DNA of 64,000 nucleotides from Ophiura sarsii (Eukaryota > Echinodermata > Ophiuroidea > Amphilepidida > Ophiuridae): NCBI GenBank assembly GCA_035610835.1, contig CM069455.1, positions 36,921,278 through 36,985,277 of the forward strand, given 5' to 3'. Made by a program: the position numbers and the translations under genes. A model generated the notes under the pieces. The model did no database searches and had not been told where the DNA came from. It saw only the letters and a list, made by a program, of their open reading frames with translations. Of the stretch, positions 49,410 through 62,995 are shown piece after piece (position 1 is the first letter of the stretch; each line of letters starts with the position of its first letter).

Positions 49410-49480
49410 GTTACTCTGAGTTTCATGTCGAAAAAGCAATCGTCAGACGATTGCCTGTCGGCATGAAACTCAAGAGTAAC
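49410..49480. repeat. Imperfect 71-nt hairpin
   Basis: GTTACTCTGAGTTTCATG pairs with CATGAAACTCAAGAGTAAC, and inner GCAATCGTC pairs with GACGATTGC. Perhaps a small palindromic repeat. Confidence 0.7.
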
Positions 49481-52400
49481 AACTCCTGTTCCGGATTTGC
49501 CTTTTCTTCTGCTGTTTTACGCTCTGCCGCTTCGGCATTGAGCACCTTATTCAAAAGATATGAAATAGTGTCCATATTAATGAATTATTGCTATTATTTA
49601 TGTATGTATATAGTCAGTTGTAGTTAAATAATGAAGTATTTTGCCAATGACACTTTTAAATACTCCATTGATTGTGTCTTTGTAAGTGGTGCCGTTTTTG
49701 CTGCCATTTATTTCAAGCAAAATTGGAAAATATATATATGTAGTAATGTGCATATCGTTCTTATTTATTATAATCTTTGGTATGATTTTTTTTCTTAAAT
49801 TTGACAATTAAGTTTACGATGCGCTAATATGATATTAAGGAATCGGCTTTGATATGGTCAAAATGTTCCCTCATATTTCGGCCGTCGATCTCATTTACGG
49901 TAGTTGATCATGCACATTGTACATTTCATTTCCATTAACACGACAGCACCCTTTTTGTGATGATTGAGCTGACATTAGGCGACGACAAAACAATCTTCAT
50001 TTACGGGCAAACGGACCTCTACGGTTCTGGGTGTGTGTTTTTTACAAGACTATGGGCATTTTTGGGACATTTTTTCGAGATTCTATTTTCTTTTAATTCG
50101 TTGAGTTTAGGATTCAACACACTGCCTAGAGCAATCTTACTATAAGGAGCACCGTGACTACAACAATTTCACCACGTGTAAACATTTAACGACAGTCACC
50201 TACCCATTGAACTGTCTAACATGTATGTATGAATGTTATAATATATCGTATTGCCGTATAACTGATCTGTCTATCTTGTAATAGGCATTATTTATATGTT
50301 ATATAACTAAAGCATTATAATACCAATGTGATGCTACTTTATGTATTCGCTCATCTTGTACGTCTTGTATTTTAAATAATTATTTGTTATCTATGGTAGA
50401 GTATTTTCAATAATTTGATTTTACTTACGCAATGCTAACAAGTAGCATTCCACTTACGGAATCGTGCTGTTTTTCACACATCAACATCAGCGCTTGTGAA
50501 TGGCTTTTTATAAACCCTCGAGATACAAAACGCACGCGTTTACTGAGCTATAGACTTTAATAGCAGTAGAGCCTCCTACGTGCTCGGTCTTGTTTTCGGG
50601 GCTTGAATGGTGAACAACATTTCTATTTTAGTGATGAGCGTATGTGATCAAATGTAATAAACATATACATGAACTTCGCTTATTGGTGTTTTCAAAATAC
50701 ACAACTAACGAGATTGTTCCTTTATGTTTATACTGTTTATTGGTATTCAAAGATAATATAATGATTATAGCGTTGTAACGCAAACTAATTGTTGACTTAT
50801 TTTTGGTATTATTTGCCTTTATATATCAAAATTGTAACCGTGTTTTTACCTTCACACAGTTATCACATAATAATCATTACACCGATATGTGGCGCACACG
50901 CGTGCTATTTGAATTGGCCCCCTGGATATTGGCGGGACAGTCATGCTATTTGTATGTGTACAGTGGCGGCGCTAAGTAGTTACTTGTTAGTGGTGGAAGG
51001 CGAGGGGAATATATTGCAGGGAAAATCAGGGGGAATATATTGCAGGGAAAATCAGGGGTGTGGGACACGAACATTAAGGATAATATGGGCGCGTAAACGG
51101 GCAGAAAATCAACCCTTTAAATGTCGAGGACACTCGGAAGTGTGTCGCAATTCTGTTTGTAACGAGGGGGCAACGGGGCAAGGATTCTGATAGGGAGGAT
51201 AGCCTCCTCCCCCCCCCCCCCTCTACATGGTGTCGTCACCGCTTTAATGTTGTATTACTTATAACTATTGTGTTTCTTTGGTAGGGTAGTCATTATTATA
51301 ATGTATATATAATTATCAATTGCTATATACTTGTATTAATGTGAAAAATGAAATGATTTATCAATGTCTATAATTGTTAATTACTCAATCAGCCGAGTGC
51401 CAAATTATTCGGAGGTTTTGAGGCTCATAGTATTAAAGGGTATATCAAAAGAAAATATTGTTCGTGGAATGTATGTAACCACCCTTGAACTTGATGTGTG
51501 CATTAAACCATGACATTGTAGTTGTTTATATCCAGCGTATGAAATCTACTAAATCTGAAACAAAATGAAAGTAAATCAACAGAAATTAGGCAACGTTTTG
51601 TAATTTAACCCCTTTTCACTATTCCAATGTTATGGTTCAGCGCAAATTGTAATGACAAGGGTAGCTTCAATCCATGCATAATCCCCTTAACTAGACACTC
51701 GGAGTTGTGCTCTCGATATGATTGACCCTTTATTGGTGCACTCGGTCGCAAATTATGAACCGGTTTATTTACCTTCTGATGGGCATTTAATAGAAATTCC
51801 CCACGAACAATCCATGACCGTATGACAATGCTACTGGTATATTGTTCATTTAATATTGTATCTGATTATTATTAGACGATATTACATTGAATTATAAATG
51901 ATTTTGCCAATTTTTGAATGGCGTACTTTACCCGTGTTTTAATGTTGAAATTCTTAAGTGTACTGCTCCCATGACGATCGAAGAGCTCATAGCACAGGTG
52001 GTAATAAAATGTCCTTAACGTTTTAAACAAGTTATTTAGAGTTACTTAAATAACACTCGCCCTACTTAGAGGTTTCATAATACTGTTTACTAGGGGCCCG
52101 TTATACAATCCAATGATCTAACCGCCGCAGCATTTATTGTCGATTGTCCTACATTATCTGTGTGTCGTATAACTATTAAGGTATCGTGATCGTTTCCGGT
52201 ATAACTCGTTTATGAGCTCTTCGGTAGATGGTTTGCCATCATTGCATGAAGCATTCATATGCTGTGCCTACGGAATATATTATCACGAGTACATTTAATG
52301 GACACGGGACTAATAAGGGGCCGCCATCTTGTAGCCGCCTATATAATGCATCGCTAATAATGATAGCAAGTGGAACATGGAGTAGGTCATATATTATTGA

Positions 52401-52872
52401 TATGTATTTTTAATTATGTTACAGTTCATTGTTCATAATGGCATATTGTAAGTCAACTGTTGTCCTGTATGATAACCGCTATCTTAAATATAATTACATT
52501 TCATTCGTGTAGAGATGTCGGGTATCATGGTTAAGGCTAACTAATTGGCTTAAAAATGATGGCAATCTTGGATTATGGAAGAGTGTTGATAACGGCATCT
52601 TTTTATATGTGAGTGTAATGTTTAGCCACTTTTACAAACATGTTCATTTTACATGTTTTATTGAATAGTAAATAGCCGTTTATTGTTGAATTGTTTTCCT
52701 TATAACGTGTAAACTATTACCATGATTACTACAGTTATCTCATAGGGGTCATTCCTACATATGTTTTTTTCTTCAAAGAATAATTATTTAAGAATGTTAA
52801 TATGAATTACAGAAAACGGTTATTTAGCGTCAGTTCAAATATTAACTGTGATCTATGGAGACACATACGCTA
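49481..52872. other. Intergenic, nothing recognised
   Basis: AT-rich. A short C run lies near 51212. Ends resembling the CGGCCGAGTGC family occur at about 51388 and 51733 (GGTGCACTCGGTCG) and may bound a degenerate relative. No supported gene. Confidence 0.45.
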
Positions 52873-53300
52873 ATACACCCAACAAAATATGTCAGTTCCC
52901 CCTAAGCATATACTAGAATATTTCCAAAAATATTTGATTGATTTTACTAATTTACTGCTAGAATGATGCACCCAATTGTTAGGCACATTTTGATACCACA
53001 TTTGTTGGCCTTGAGACAATGCAATGATAAGAGATTGTGCCATTTATCAATTTGTATACAGAAATAATGGCACCAAATCTCACTGGCTATGGCTGGTTTT
53101 GTCCATAAAATTAACAAACATTTTAGACAATAAATGCTACCGTGTCTTGGTGCACAAGATGATGATCTGCTTATTGACTTGAAATGATACCACACATAAT
53201 TGTTTGGTAGATTCATTGCATGAAAATCCACCAAGATTTTTTTTGTGTGGACATATTCTAGTATATGCTAGGGGGAACTTACATATTTTGGTGTGTGTAT
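52873..53300. mobile_element. MITE with ~50-bp TIRs
   Basis: The AAAATATGTCAGTTCCCCCT and CATATACTAGAATAT blocks at 52885-52921 are inverted at 53250-53290. Interior non-coding. Confidence 0.82.
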
Positions 53301-53589
53301 TATGTAAATAGATACATTAATATGTATCAAAGCAATTTTGAATGTCGGTGCAATAAGAACAATGTAATTATATTATTGCAATATTGATTATAGGACTGAA
53401 ATGGGTTTCAAAATTAATGGAAAATTGTTAAAATTATCTGGTTTAAAGCAATACAAAACAACAAGAACACTTTTTCATTTTTGTAACTAACAATTTGCAA
53501 ACCGGATTCGGATTCCATTCCAAAGCGGAAAATCTTTACACACACAATTATATTTTTCAAACATTAAGGATATGATATCGATCGAATAA

Positions 53590-55400
53590 ACAACTGTTTA
53601 AGATATCGAAGATGTAATAGTGTAGATGTAATTAGTAGGTGTTGTACGGATTGTATCGATAACATATCATACAGTTTCAATTGATTTTGAAATTATTTTC
53701 CCATGTAAATTCAATCAACTCAATAAAATCCTCATCCAAATGTATTACTATATTTAGTGACAGATCACTTACATGTCCAGGTTAGCAGATATTATAAATG
53801 GAGCACACTATAAAAATGGTCCTCTTCGGGTGTATGTCATTTTTAATTTTTAGATATAACATTTGTCCAAGAAGATTTTGCTTGTGGTCGGATAAATGGA
53901 CACAAATTATTAACTACCAATTTCAATGTTAAATGGACAATTAATAACACTGTAGCATGAAAGATGACACATTATGTCTACATGCATAACTGAATGATTA
54001 TTTTATGATACAACCGGAACTTGTATATGATTAAGTATTTATAAAAAGGAGAATACGTGCATATAGACTAACAATGGAAGTATCCAATCCTTCATTCTTA
54101 TCCGCCCGACCATGCGCATCAGTGCTTTCAAACCTCTACACATGATCATAATTGCTTAAAAATCAAAACATTGCTTTAAAGTATACATGTAATTTAAAGG
54201 AATATACATGGTAAAACAGAATTAAGATGTCGAAGTAAATACGTGTATTAGGCATCGATGATGCAATAGTGTAAACATAGTAATTAAGATTTGTACAGAT
54301 TGTATCGATAAAATATTATACAGTTTATTAGTAAGCGATTTAAAAAGTGTGTTACCGCGTAAACTAAATAATGATCGTTGCATAAGTTCATCTGGATTGT
54401 GGAAATTGAGATTATGTTGAACAAATCCAAGATTTTTAATCCACTTCTCACAACTTTGCATCCTGGGGAACGAAGAAAACACACGCATTATCGCGTGAAA
54501 AAGAAATGATCGAGCCATTAACTGAGGAAGTTAACCGACCTGGTTGACGCAACCGTCTAAAATATGAGTAACCATCTCGGATTGGTTCAACATAATCTCA
54601 ACTTCACTAAGTAATAACCTTACATACATTTCTTGGTTCATTTAGTAACAGATCGCTTATCACCTGACACGTTGGCAGATATTATAAATGGAGCGTGTGT
54701 TCAATACTTAAAACAATGGTTCTCTTCGGGTAAATGTAGTTTTCAATTTTCAGACAAAATATTTACCTTAGACATTTTGAAGTGATTGGATAATAGGACA
54801 CATCTTATATCACTACGAATTCAATTGAAGCTTAACTTAAACACACTGTAGCATGCAACATGAACAGTGTACATGCACAACTGGATGATTTTGTATGATA
54901 CAACCTGTACTATAATAACACTAATTAGTTAATAAAGAAGTATATATACAGATGCATTTTACTCAAAGTATATTTTAAAGACACTACCACAATGCATTGC
55001 GTTTTGCAAAATGCCCTTAATCTGATATCCAATCTCTGTCTCGGTTCCCATAGACATATGCACAAGATCATGGCATCATAGTGCATTCATCGTTGGAGCT
55101 CTTAGATTTTAGTTTACATCAATTAATAAATTAGCTTTCAGTGTTCCTTTTTTATTTAAATTTAAGAGCTCCACAAATGCATCATGTGAAAACAAATCTT
55201 AGTTGGTTGGTGCTCTCGCAATGCATTGTGGGATATCCTTAACATCTTCTTTGCATGTTACTGGATAATGTTTATGATACCAACCTGTACTTTAAGAATA
55301 CTTATATATAAAGTAAAATATGTATAAAAAATAGACTAACGAGGCAAGTATCAAATCCAACATTATATCCGCCCTCATGTGCATCAGTGCCGTGATTGGA
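53590..55400. repeat. Diverged long tandem repeat, ~2.5 copies of ~650-900 bp
   Basis: GATTGTATCGATAA, CAGATATTATAAATGGAGC and TCTCTTCGGGT recur in order at about 53650/53790/53820 and 54300/54675/54720. ATGATACAACC and TATCCGCCC recur at about 54006/54100 and 55277/55368. No ORF is conserved. Confidence 0.7.
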
Positions 55401-55689
55401 ACATCGACACTATTGAGGTTTGAATATACAGACAATGTCAATTTGCATTTGATTGTTTTTTGACACTTACACGTGTGATTGATTGATTGACTCCTATTAA
55501 TGGAGAACTAACACACGGTTTGTATGCTTCGTTGTCTTTCTTAATAAAGTATCATTTATCTAAGATAAAGTTTAAAGTGTCTTTTTAAAGAAGTCATTTA
55601 CATATCTTTAGGACACACTTATCAACATCCAATGATCATCTGGTGTTGCAGTTCGAGTTTGTTGGATACATACATACATAACCCATACA

Positions 55690-56215
55690 TTCAAAATGCT
55701 TATATAGCGCTGCTACATAAAGAACGCAGCGCTTTAGACCAACAATATAAATGGCAAAAAGAGAAAAATACATGCAAAAGAACAAACAAGCAAAGGAGTT
55801 AGGCAGGATACAAAATGTGGGATTCTTTGATGCTAACAGGTAAACTGTTCCAGATATGAGGAGCTGAATAGGAAAAGGACTTCTTAACAGCAGATTTTAA
55901 GGTCCTGATGGAGTTATGCTCAGCAAGTCGGGTTGTGTCTAAAGCTGAACGAAGACCAGAGCGAGTCGAATGTTGTAAGGAGAGACATTCAGATAAATAT
56001 TATGGTGTCATCCCATTATGACATTTGAAAACAAGCAGCAAGGTCTTAAATGTGAGTCTACACTCAATTGGCAACCAAAGCAATTGATGTAAATATGGAG
56101 TTGCATGTTCCCGATATGGGAAAGGACTCAATAAAACAAAACAAAACAAAACTAGAAAAAAACAAATTTTCGCGCCCATGTGTATGCCCATTTGGTGTGT
56201 ACTTTTGACCAATAT
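55690..56215 (-). pseudogene. LINE 3' end (reverse transcriptase C-terminus)
   Basis: The - strand reads YLHQLLWLPIECRLTFKTLL, then LVFKCHNGMTP, a stop, YLSECLSLQHSTRSGLRS, and KKSFSYSAPHIWNSLPVSI. This is the conserved C-terminal part of L2/CR1-type LINE proteins (L-P-I-x-x-R, P-x-x-W-N-x-L-P). Truncated on its 5' side and broken by stops. Confidence 0.75.
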
Positions 56216-56999
56216 TTTATTGAAAAGCCTTCACTCCAATCAATATTGGCTTATTATAAATATCATTCATAATTTGATTTTTTTTGCCCTTCAATTTTGC
56301 AAAAGCAAACAACACGTCGTAAGGGTTTGAAATTCCATGGCTATGTATATCATTAGGTAAAGGTCCAGAGGTTCAACTTGACTAACAAAATATTAATATT
56401 TAGCGCGGAGCGCTAAAAGATTGATTATTGTATATACAAAAAGGTGGTTTAGAAAAACGTTCCTGAGGCCATCTTGTTAAGCTTGAATAATAAAACATTG
56501 AAACAATTGCTTATTTTAACACTAAAATGGTCCTGAAAACTTCCTGAAGCCACCTTGTTAAGCTTGATTCTTGAACAATAAAACACTGCAAATAATTCGC
56601 GCGTAGCGTGAAAAAAATGCTCACTCACATTGCGTGGTATCTTAATGCTTCTTTTGACACTTACTCCCCGAAATATGTTATTTTATAAGTCAAATTTGTC
56701 CCAAACGTACTTAACAATGGCGACTTAAATGGCGATGTTGTGAACCTTTACTATTTCAAACTCACGCCACTAAGCGCTTCGTGTTAGCATCTAAGTCCTA
56801 TTGCATAAAAGCTATGATGTGTCGTAACACTTGCCACGCGGCAGGCGTCTGCAGACGACATTTCAAAATTTCACAAAATGTTTCAAAAATTGAATTTCAT
56901 CAACATATTTGGAATCACCAATAGAAATGCATTGAAATAAGTACAAGCATGCCTAGTATTGGTCCAGTAATCCTTGAGATAGACCCTGAAAGTTGGGAA

Positions 57000-57845
57000 A
57001 GGTTTCTGAAATTCTGTTAAATAAAATATTGGTCAAAAGTACACACCAAATCGCACCAAATGGGTTGGAAATTTTAAAAACAATCCAATTCTGAGCGGGG
57101 GGCACACCCCCCTCAGAATCCCCCTGTTTGAGCTTTTAAACCATCTACGGTATACTAAAATCAAGAATATATCAGTATAATTATGCTCAACTTCTTTCGC
57201 GCATTGATAAAAACAAAATATTTATTGAAAATGAAGTGATCGCACCAAATGAGTTTGAAAATTGAAAAAAATGCTACTTCTCAGCGGGCATATCCCCCTC
57301 AACCTCCCCCTGTTGAAGCTTTTAAACCATCTATACTAAAATCAAGAATATATCAGTATAAAAAAATCAACTTCTTTCGTGCATTGATAAAAGATATTTA
57401 TTGAAAATGAAGTGATGGCTTTTTAATACAATATTGGTCAAAAGTATACACCAGATCACACCAAATAAGTTTGAAATTGATTTTTGTTCTTCTACTTACG
57501 AGGGGGGCACATCCCCCCTGTTGGAGCTTTTAAACCATCTACACTAAAATCAAGAATATATCAGTATAAAAAAAGGCTAAACTTCTTTTGTGCATTGATA
57601 AAAAACAAAATATTTATTGAAAATGAAGCGATGGCTTTTCAATACAATATTCGGTCAAAAGTATACACCAGATTACACCAAATGAGTTTCAAAATTGAAA
57701 TTTGTTCTACTTCTGAGGAGGGTACATCCCCTCAGACATCCCCTGTCAGACTCCCCCTGTTGGAGCTTTTAACCATCTATACTAAAATCAAGAATATATC
57801 AGTATAAAAAATGCTCAACTTCTTTCGTGCATTGATAAAAACGGG
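57000..57845. repeat. ~190-230-bp tandem repeat, four copies
   Basis: CCCCTGTTGGAGCTTTTAAA and CAAGAATATATCAGTATAA begin units at about 57121, 57308, 57516 and 57748. TTGGTCAAAAGTA[C/T]ACACCA is in each full unit and also at about 56205 (inverted) and 57031. Confidence 0.85.
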
Positions 57846-58183
57846 GGCTAAAAAGTTTGAAGTCTCAAAAAAGGGGGGGGGGGGGACTACAAAGTTTTCC
57901 CTACTCAAGAGGGGGTCAAAAAAGCTAGGCCAAATAGGTAGTCGTTAACGGTAAAAATACCAACATTTTCTGCGCTTCGCGCAAGAAAATACTGCAGTAT
58001 TAACATTTCTATAACAAATTATACAGATTTCCGCACGCTCCGCGCAAATCTTTGTAAAAACATTGTGCCGACAGCCCAATTTGTTATACAAAATGTGACT
58101 AACCAGTGTCCACAATTTGTACTTGAGAATTGTTGATCAGGGTGATCGTCAACAGGGTTAAATACACATTTCCGCGCGCTACA
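57846..58183. other. Sequence left of the gap: G run and GCGCG palindromes
   Basis: A G run at 57872-57885, then CTGCGCTTCGCGCAAG and CCGCACGCTCCGCGCAAATC. No gene. Confidence 0.6.
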
Positions 58184-58283
58184 NNNNNNNNNNNNNNNNN
58201 NNNNNNNNNNNNNNNNNNNNNNNNNNNNNNNNNNNNNNNNNNNNNNNNNNNNNNNNNNNNNNNNNNNNNNNNNNNNNNNNNNN
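58184..58283. other. Assembly gap (100 N)
   Basis: Exactly 100 unknown bases. An ORF drawn through it on either strand is not real. Confidence 1.
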
Positions 58284-59761
58284 GTAACAAAATTGCGCTG
58301 CTGGGTTGTTTATTCCTGCGAATGGCGTTGCATCCTAAAGTTGATGCGCGCTCAGCGCGCAAAATGTTAACAACATTATTTGCCATTATTATACTAACTT
58401 GCCCATCATCAAACCGTGCAAGGGGAAAAGTTATCATTAGGGACGCACCATTTGATTTTGAGGTGGGGAGGGGCATGGAAGCTGGGGTCGGGCGGATTTT
58501 TTTTTCGCCGCCGAAGTCCACAAAAAAAAAAAAAATCTCCGCCTTTGACACGGGAAGTGTTTTTGGTTTTTTTTGCTAAGGCGGCAAAGGTTTTTTTTAA
58601 AGGTCTTACTGTTTTTCCTTACATTGAGTTGGGCGAGTCAGATTTGTTGTGGGTCAACTTTTTTCTTTCTTTCCTGGTAGTGTTTTTTTTCTCCTGGATA
58701 GTGGGCAAAGCTGTTGTCTTTTAGAAACTTCCATGCCCCCCCCCCCCCCCCCCTGAGTATCTAATGGTGCGTCCCTTAGATGGGAATGAAGTAAATCCCT
58801 TAGATTTTTAGATTTTCTCTTTCCTTTTCCGTTTTATCTTCCTCTGCTCCGTTTCCTTTCCCTTTCCTTCTCTAATTCTTCTCTCTACCCCCCCCCCCCC
58901 CCCCCCCCACCCGATCCCCCGGAGATACACTACTGGTTGCTTTGAGCCCAAAGCTGTGAAATAATAGAATACCTAGCACCTTGAACCATTTTAGCCTTCT
59001 GCATGCGGGATTGAATCGGGGATTGAATGTTTTATTGCAATCAAGATAATACGTTTTATAATTAAATAATATGTTAAATTAAATAAGGTAACTTAAATAA
59101 GCTGTTTTCATGGTTATAATGTAGACCTATAAGGTGTTTGAAATATGTATTGACTTTTCAAAATGGGTTTTGAGCTCAGTTGTAATTTCAGCAACCGATT
59201 TACACAGACGGTGTTTCCACAGGGGGCCGAATTTAACTATACAATGATCGATTTCTGCAAATGAGTCACCCTCAAGTGGTATACACAGGAGTTCCTTTGG
59301 TATACCCTACCACTGCATGTCTTCAATGGGGCTTTTAATACCTGTCGGTTCATTTGACAAGAGGAATTGTGGAATTATGATGGTCAAAAGTACACGGATG
59401 AAATTTTCGGGAAATACGCGTGCATCATGTGTCCCAAAAATGCAATTTTCGTTGGTACAAGCTTGTTTAGAGCCAAAATGTACCTCACTCAATCGTGCCA
59501 AAAAGAAATGTAAAGTCGAATTTTGTTCGAGCACTACACCCGCATTTCTTGAATCAGAACAATCATGTCTGTTGATTTTCATTTCTCCACCCCAACCCCT
59601 CCCAATATGAATAACCTAGTTACGTACGCCACTGCTGGGAGTAGTAAATTTTCCTGAATAAGTCAATTGGGAACCGAAAACCTTTTGCCCCCCCCCCCCC
59701 CCCCCTTCGGCAACTTCAAACTTGTCCCCCACCCCCTCATTTTGCCCAGTCCCCCACCAAA
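58284..59761. other. Right of the gap: homopolymer-rich, nothing coding
   Basis: Contains C runs at about 58736-58753, 58889-58908 and 59689-59705. The overlapping ORFs at 59307-59610 on both strands have no family resemblance. Confidence 0.55.
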
Positions 59762-60201
59762 GTAGTTTTAGAGTGAAGTTATTAGGAATCGTATCACTCT
59801 GTTACTCAGAATATATTCATGATCAAAAATGTAAATCTTCAAGAAAATTATACTTTCTAAAGAAAATCATGAATAGACTATTAATCAACGGGGAGCGATA
59901 ACTCATGGGTTGATAGTACGATGAGGATTGGGGATGCTTGAAGTTCAATTGATCACTGCAGCTCATACACCGTGATACCTGTCACACGGTCCTTCGTGTT
60001 CAAGTGTGAAAATGTAAACTGCACTTTGCTCTATCCTTATCAATGTATAGTTCTCAATTATTAACCGATATTCATGAATATGTCTCAAATTGAAGAGAAG
60101 AGATTTCCTTACAACTTTATAGTTTAACATATTTACGTAGGAGCTATAGTTTTGTACTATAGTATATTTATTACCTGGTCAGTCACTCATTTTGAGGACT
60201 G
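59762..60201. repeat. Fused relics: TTAA MITE piece and Tc1-like element end
   Basis: 59762-59870 matches the interior of the TTAA family. 59940-60201 matches the right half of the element at 4466-7623, including ATTTTGAGGACTG followed by TA. Confidence 0.75.
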
Positions 60202-60891
60202 TATATTGTGAGTAAAACATAATCCAAATTTCATTGACCAAAACACAGGGCTATTATATTCTTTTATATATTATAATGTGTATTATTGTGTGCGTGCAAA
60301 AATCTTTATACAGCATTTGACCGTCATAAACCGAAACTCAAATATTGGTTGGGCGATATTCCCTTGCCGCAGGCCCTACGCGCCCACCCTGGAGCCGCTT
60401 CTACAACGGGCTGAATAACTGCACATTATTACACAATGCATTATCCCGACCTACATATTAATGATTTAATCAATGAATTTCTAGAAGGTCTTTGATTTAA
60501 TCAAGATATTAGCATCTTATATAACTGGAAAGCGCTCTATCAAAGCATGGAAGCGTTACTTCCATGATCAAGGTCAGCTATATATCAGGCTCAGTTGCCA
60601 TGCTGATCTGAATTGAAAAGGGTGAATTAATAATTTTAAATCATGATTGATGATGGTTGACTTTGTTTTGGTATATAAAAATATGTACATCACATGCCTT
60701 TTTACCATTTATATTGTGCTTTTCTTTTCTGTATAAACGCGCCCGCTACAAGTCATGTGATAAGCCCCTGATAATTTAATTTGGTTTCGCGTGGGTTTCA
60801 TTGACCGGACGGCCCGCCCGTGGCTGGCCCGGCGGCGATGCGCGGCCGGTATCGTACAGTGTCCATCCCGCCTCTCATGCTCTTGTCTACC
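60202..60891. other. Non-coding, GC-rich island at 60800-60860
   Basis: The GC-rich stretch (GACGGCCCGCCCGTGGCTGG) stands out in AT-rich surroundings. No gene is supported. Confidence 0.5.
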
Positions 60892-61010
60892 TAGAACTGG
60901 AATCGGTCACTCACGGCCTTAATAGTACACGGATTTCGTCGCTCGCTCGCGGCTTCGCCGCTCATGTGATAGTATTTATATATTACCGCGAGTGACCGAT
61001 TCCAGTTCTA
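60892..61010. repeat. Inverted repeat TAGAACTGGAATCGGTCACT
   Basis: The 20-bp arm at 60892 is inverted at the right end (to 61010). It encloses a CpG-rich TCGCTCGCTCGCGGCTTCGC stretch. Confidence 0.82.
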
Positions 61011-61032
61011 ATACGTTGTTAAAAAAATGTCG

Positions 61033-62500
61033 TAAAATTTACGGTAAAAAGGCTGGCAGCCAATCTGCCAACCAACCCTCGTTAAATTTACGGTACAAAT
61101 TACAAATACCGTAAAAAATGTGAACGCTTTCAACCGTAAAATTTACAAGTTATCGTAAAAATAATAGCAGTTTACTGTAAAAAATACGGTTTTCATTTCA
61201 TTTTTTTTACAGTTGACTGTAAATATTTACAGTTTATCGTAAAATTATTGAAAGTTTTTACCGTAAAATGTACATGCTACCGTAAAATTTACAGTTTCTT
61301 GTAAATTATGTAACGATATACAGCGTGTATCAAAAAGAACGCAACACTTTTTGTCGAGAGCTGTACGGTCACAGTAAGAAACAAATCACTCGAAAACCTA
61401 TATATTCTGTTAGGTCTACTTATTAGCTATCACATAGTCAAATTACAACGATATCGATTATTTATTCGCTGAGATATTAAAGGTATAAGTAGAGATTTGC
61501 AAAACACGTTTTACATCGTTCGTTCTAAAAACTTGGATTTTCCTGTCCGATTAGTGTTATGGGTTAACAGTTTAATAACTATGTAACCTTACTGTCTGGA
61601 ATGGTTTATCTTAATTTCCTTTATTTGAGTAAGGTGGTACATAAAATCTTTGAATCGTGTAATCTGATAATCATTCGACCATTTGAATACGTCAATCACC
61701 CTTTTTAAGTTATGAACCACCGATTGCTATGATCGCCACATAATGTCTATGGTAGGCCTACGTTTTTTCATAAATTAAAGTTCATAATCGATGCATCTTA
61801 AAACAAGGACAGCATTTTGACGGTCGAGGAGTACCATAATGTCCCATTCCCATTCACAACAAACTAACAATGACTGATTCATACAAGACAATTACTTCCT
61901 TCACTGGACTATTCCATTTGTTTATCTTTTGAATAACGTGCCATACTGTTTTATTTATGACATTAACGAGAGAAAAAAGAGCGGATTTGCAAACAGACTT
62001 TGTAATCTGGATTTTCAAGTTGTGTCATTAACTATCAACTAATTTATTGCCAGATTTAATTAATATTGATATGATACTGTAATAGCCAGACATTTGATAC
62101 CTTTAACATGACATTTTTCTTCTCAGAATGATGAGTTTGATTCCAATTATTTAAGTACAATGAGTTATTAAAGTGTCTTACTAATATTCCCCTGACAAGA
62201 AAATCAGGCATACAGGATAAACGATGTAAAACGTGTTTTGCACTTGTCTACGTGTATCGTTGATATCTCAGCGAATCAATAATTGATATCGCTGTAATTT
62301 GACTATGTGATAGCCAATAAGTACACCTAACAGAATATATAAATTTCAGAGTGATTTGTGATTTGCCGTAATCGGAGAGCTCGCTACAAAAAGTGTTGCG
62401 GTTTTTTTTATACACCCTGTATTACCGTTAACATTGGTCAATTATGAGGGTTGGTTGGCAAATTGGCTGCCAGCCTTTTTACCGTAAAATTAACGATTTT
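61033..62500. mobile_element. Outer TIR element with GGCTGGCAGCCAAT ends
   Basis: TTTACGGTAAAAAGGCTGGC through CCAACCAACCCTC (61041-61080) is inverted at 62453-62500. The arms contain many TTTACGGTAAA-like palindromic words. Split by the element at 61321-62419. Confidence 0.8.
61321..62419. mobile_element. Nested Tc1/mariner-like MITE with ~200-bp TIRs
   Basis: CAG[C/G]GTGTAT and AACGCAACACTTTTT at the left are inverted at the right end, with pairing continuing to about 61530/62215 (GCAAAACACGTTTTACATCG). TA flanks at 61319-61320 and 62420-62421. No transposase seen. Confidence 0.88.
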
Positions 62501-62724
62501 TTTTACGGTTATATAAATAATAATTGAACATGTTTTAATAAAAACATGTAACTTTTTTACATAATACCGTAAAATAAATGACTTTTTACAAGTCTTTTGC
62601 TACAGGTTTCGGAAATACACTTCAACAATGACAAAATATATTAACAAACTGACAATTACTCATTTATTTCAAGCCAATTGACATGACAAACATGCTGCAA
62701 AATATACAAACTACATGTTCACAA

Positions 62725-62995
62725 TTAAAGGTAGATGTTCCGATTGCTGGTCAATTTTCAACTTGATGTTTTCTATTTTACATGAAAGGTCATCCTTAAA
62801 ATTGATACATTGCAAAGTTTGAGTTGCATAACTCCAATGGTTCTTATTTAAGAAGCACAAGGTCACTAGAAATTCACCCATTGAGTATACACAAATTGCC
62901 TGGGTGGTTAACCACATTTGACAGTAATTCACCACATTTTAGCCTATCATTTCTGAATGGAACAATTGTTGCCCCTATAAATTAAGAACAATATG
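62725..62995. repeat. Dispersed repeat, related to 41130-41390
   Basis: Same landmarks and orientation as the copy in the TM4-TM5 intron (GTAGATGTTCCGATT, CAAAGTTTGAGTTGCATAAC, TTGCCCCTA). Confidence 0.7.

Noticed and set aside
58099..58579. ORFs of about 150 aa on both strands
   Set aside because: They run through 100 unknown bases of an assembly gap.
59307..59610. Overlapping 91- and 97-aa ORFs on opposite strands
   Set aside because: No domain or motif, no splice or start context, and a repeat-rich setting.
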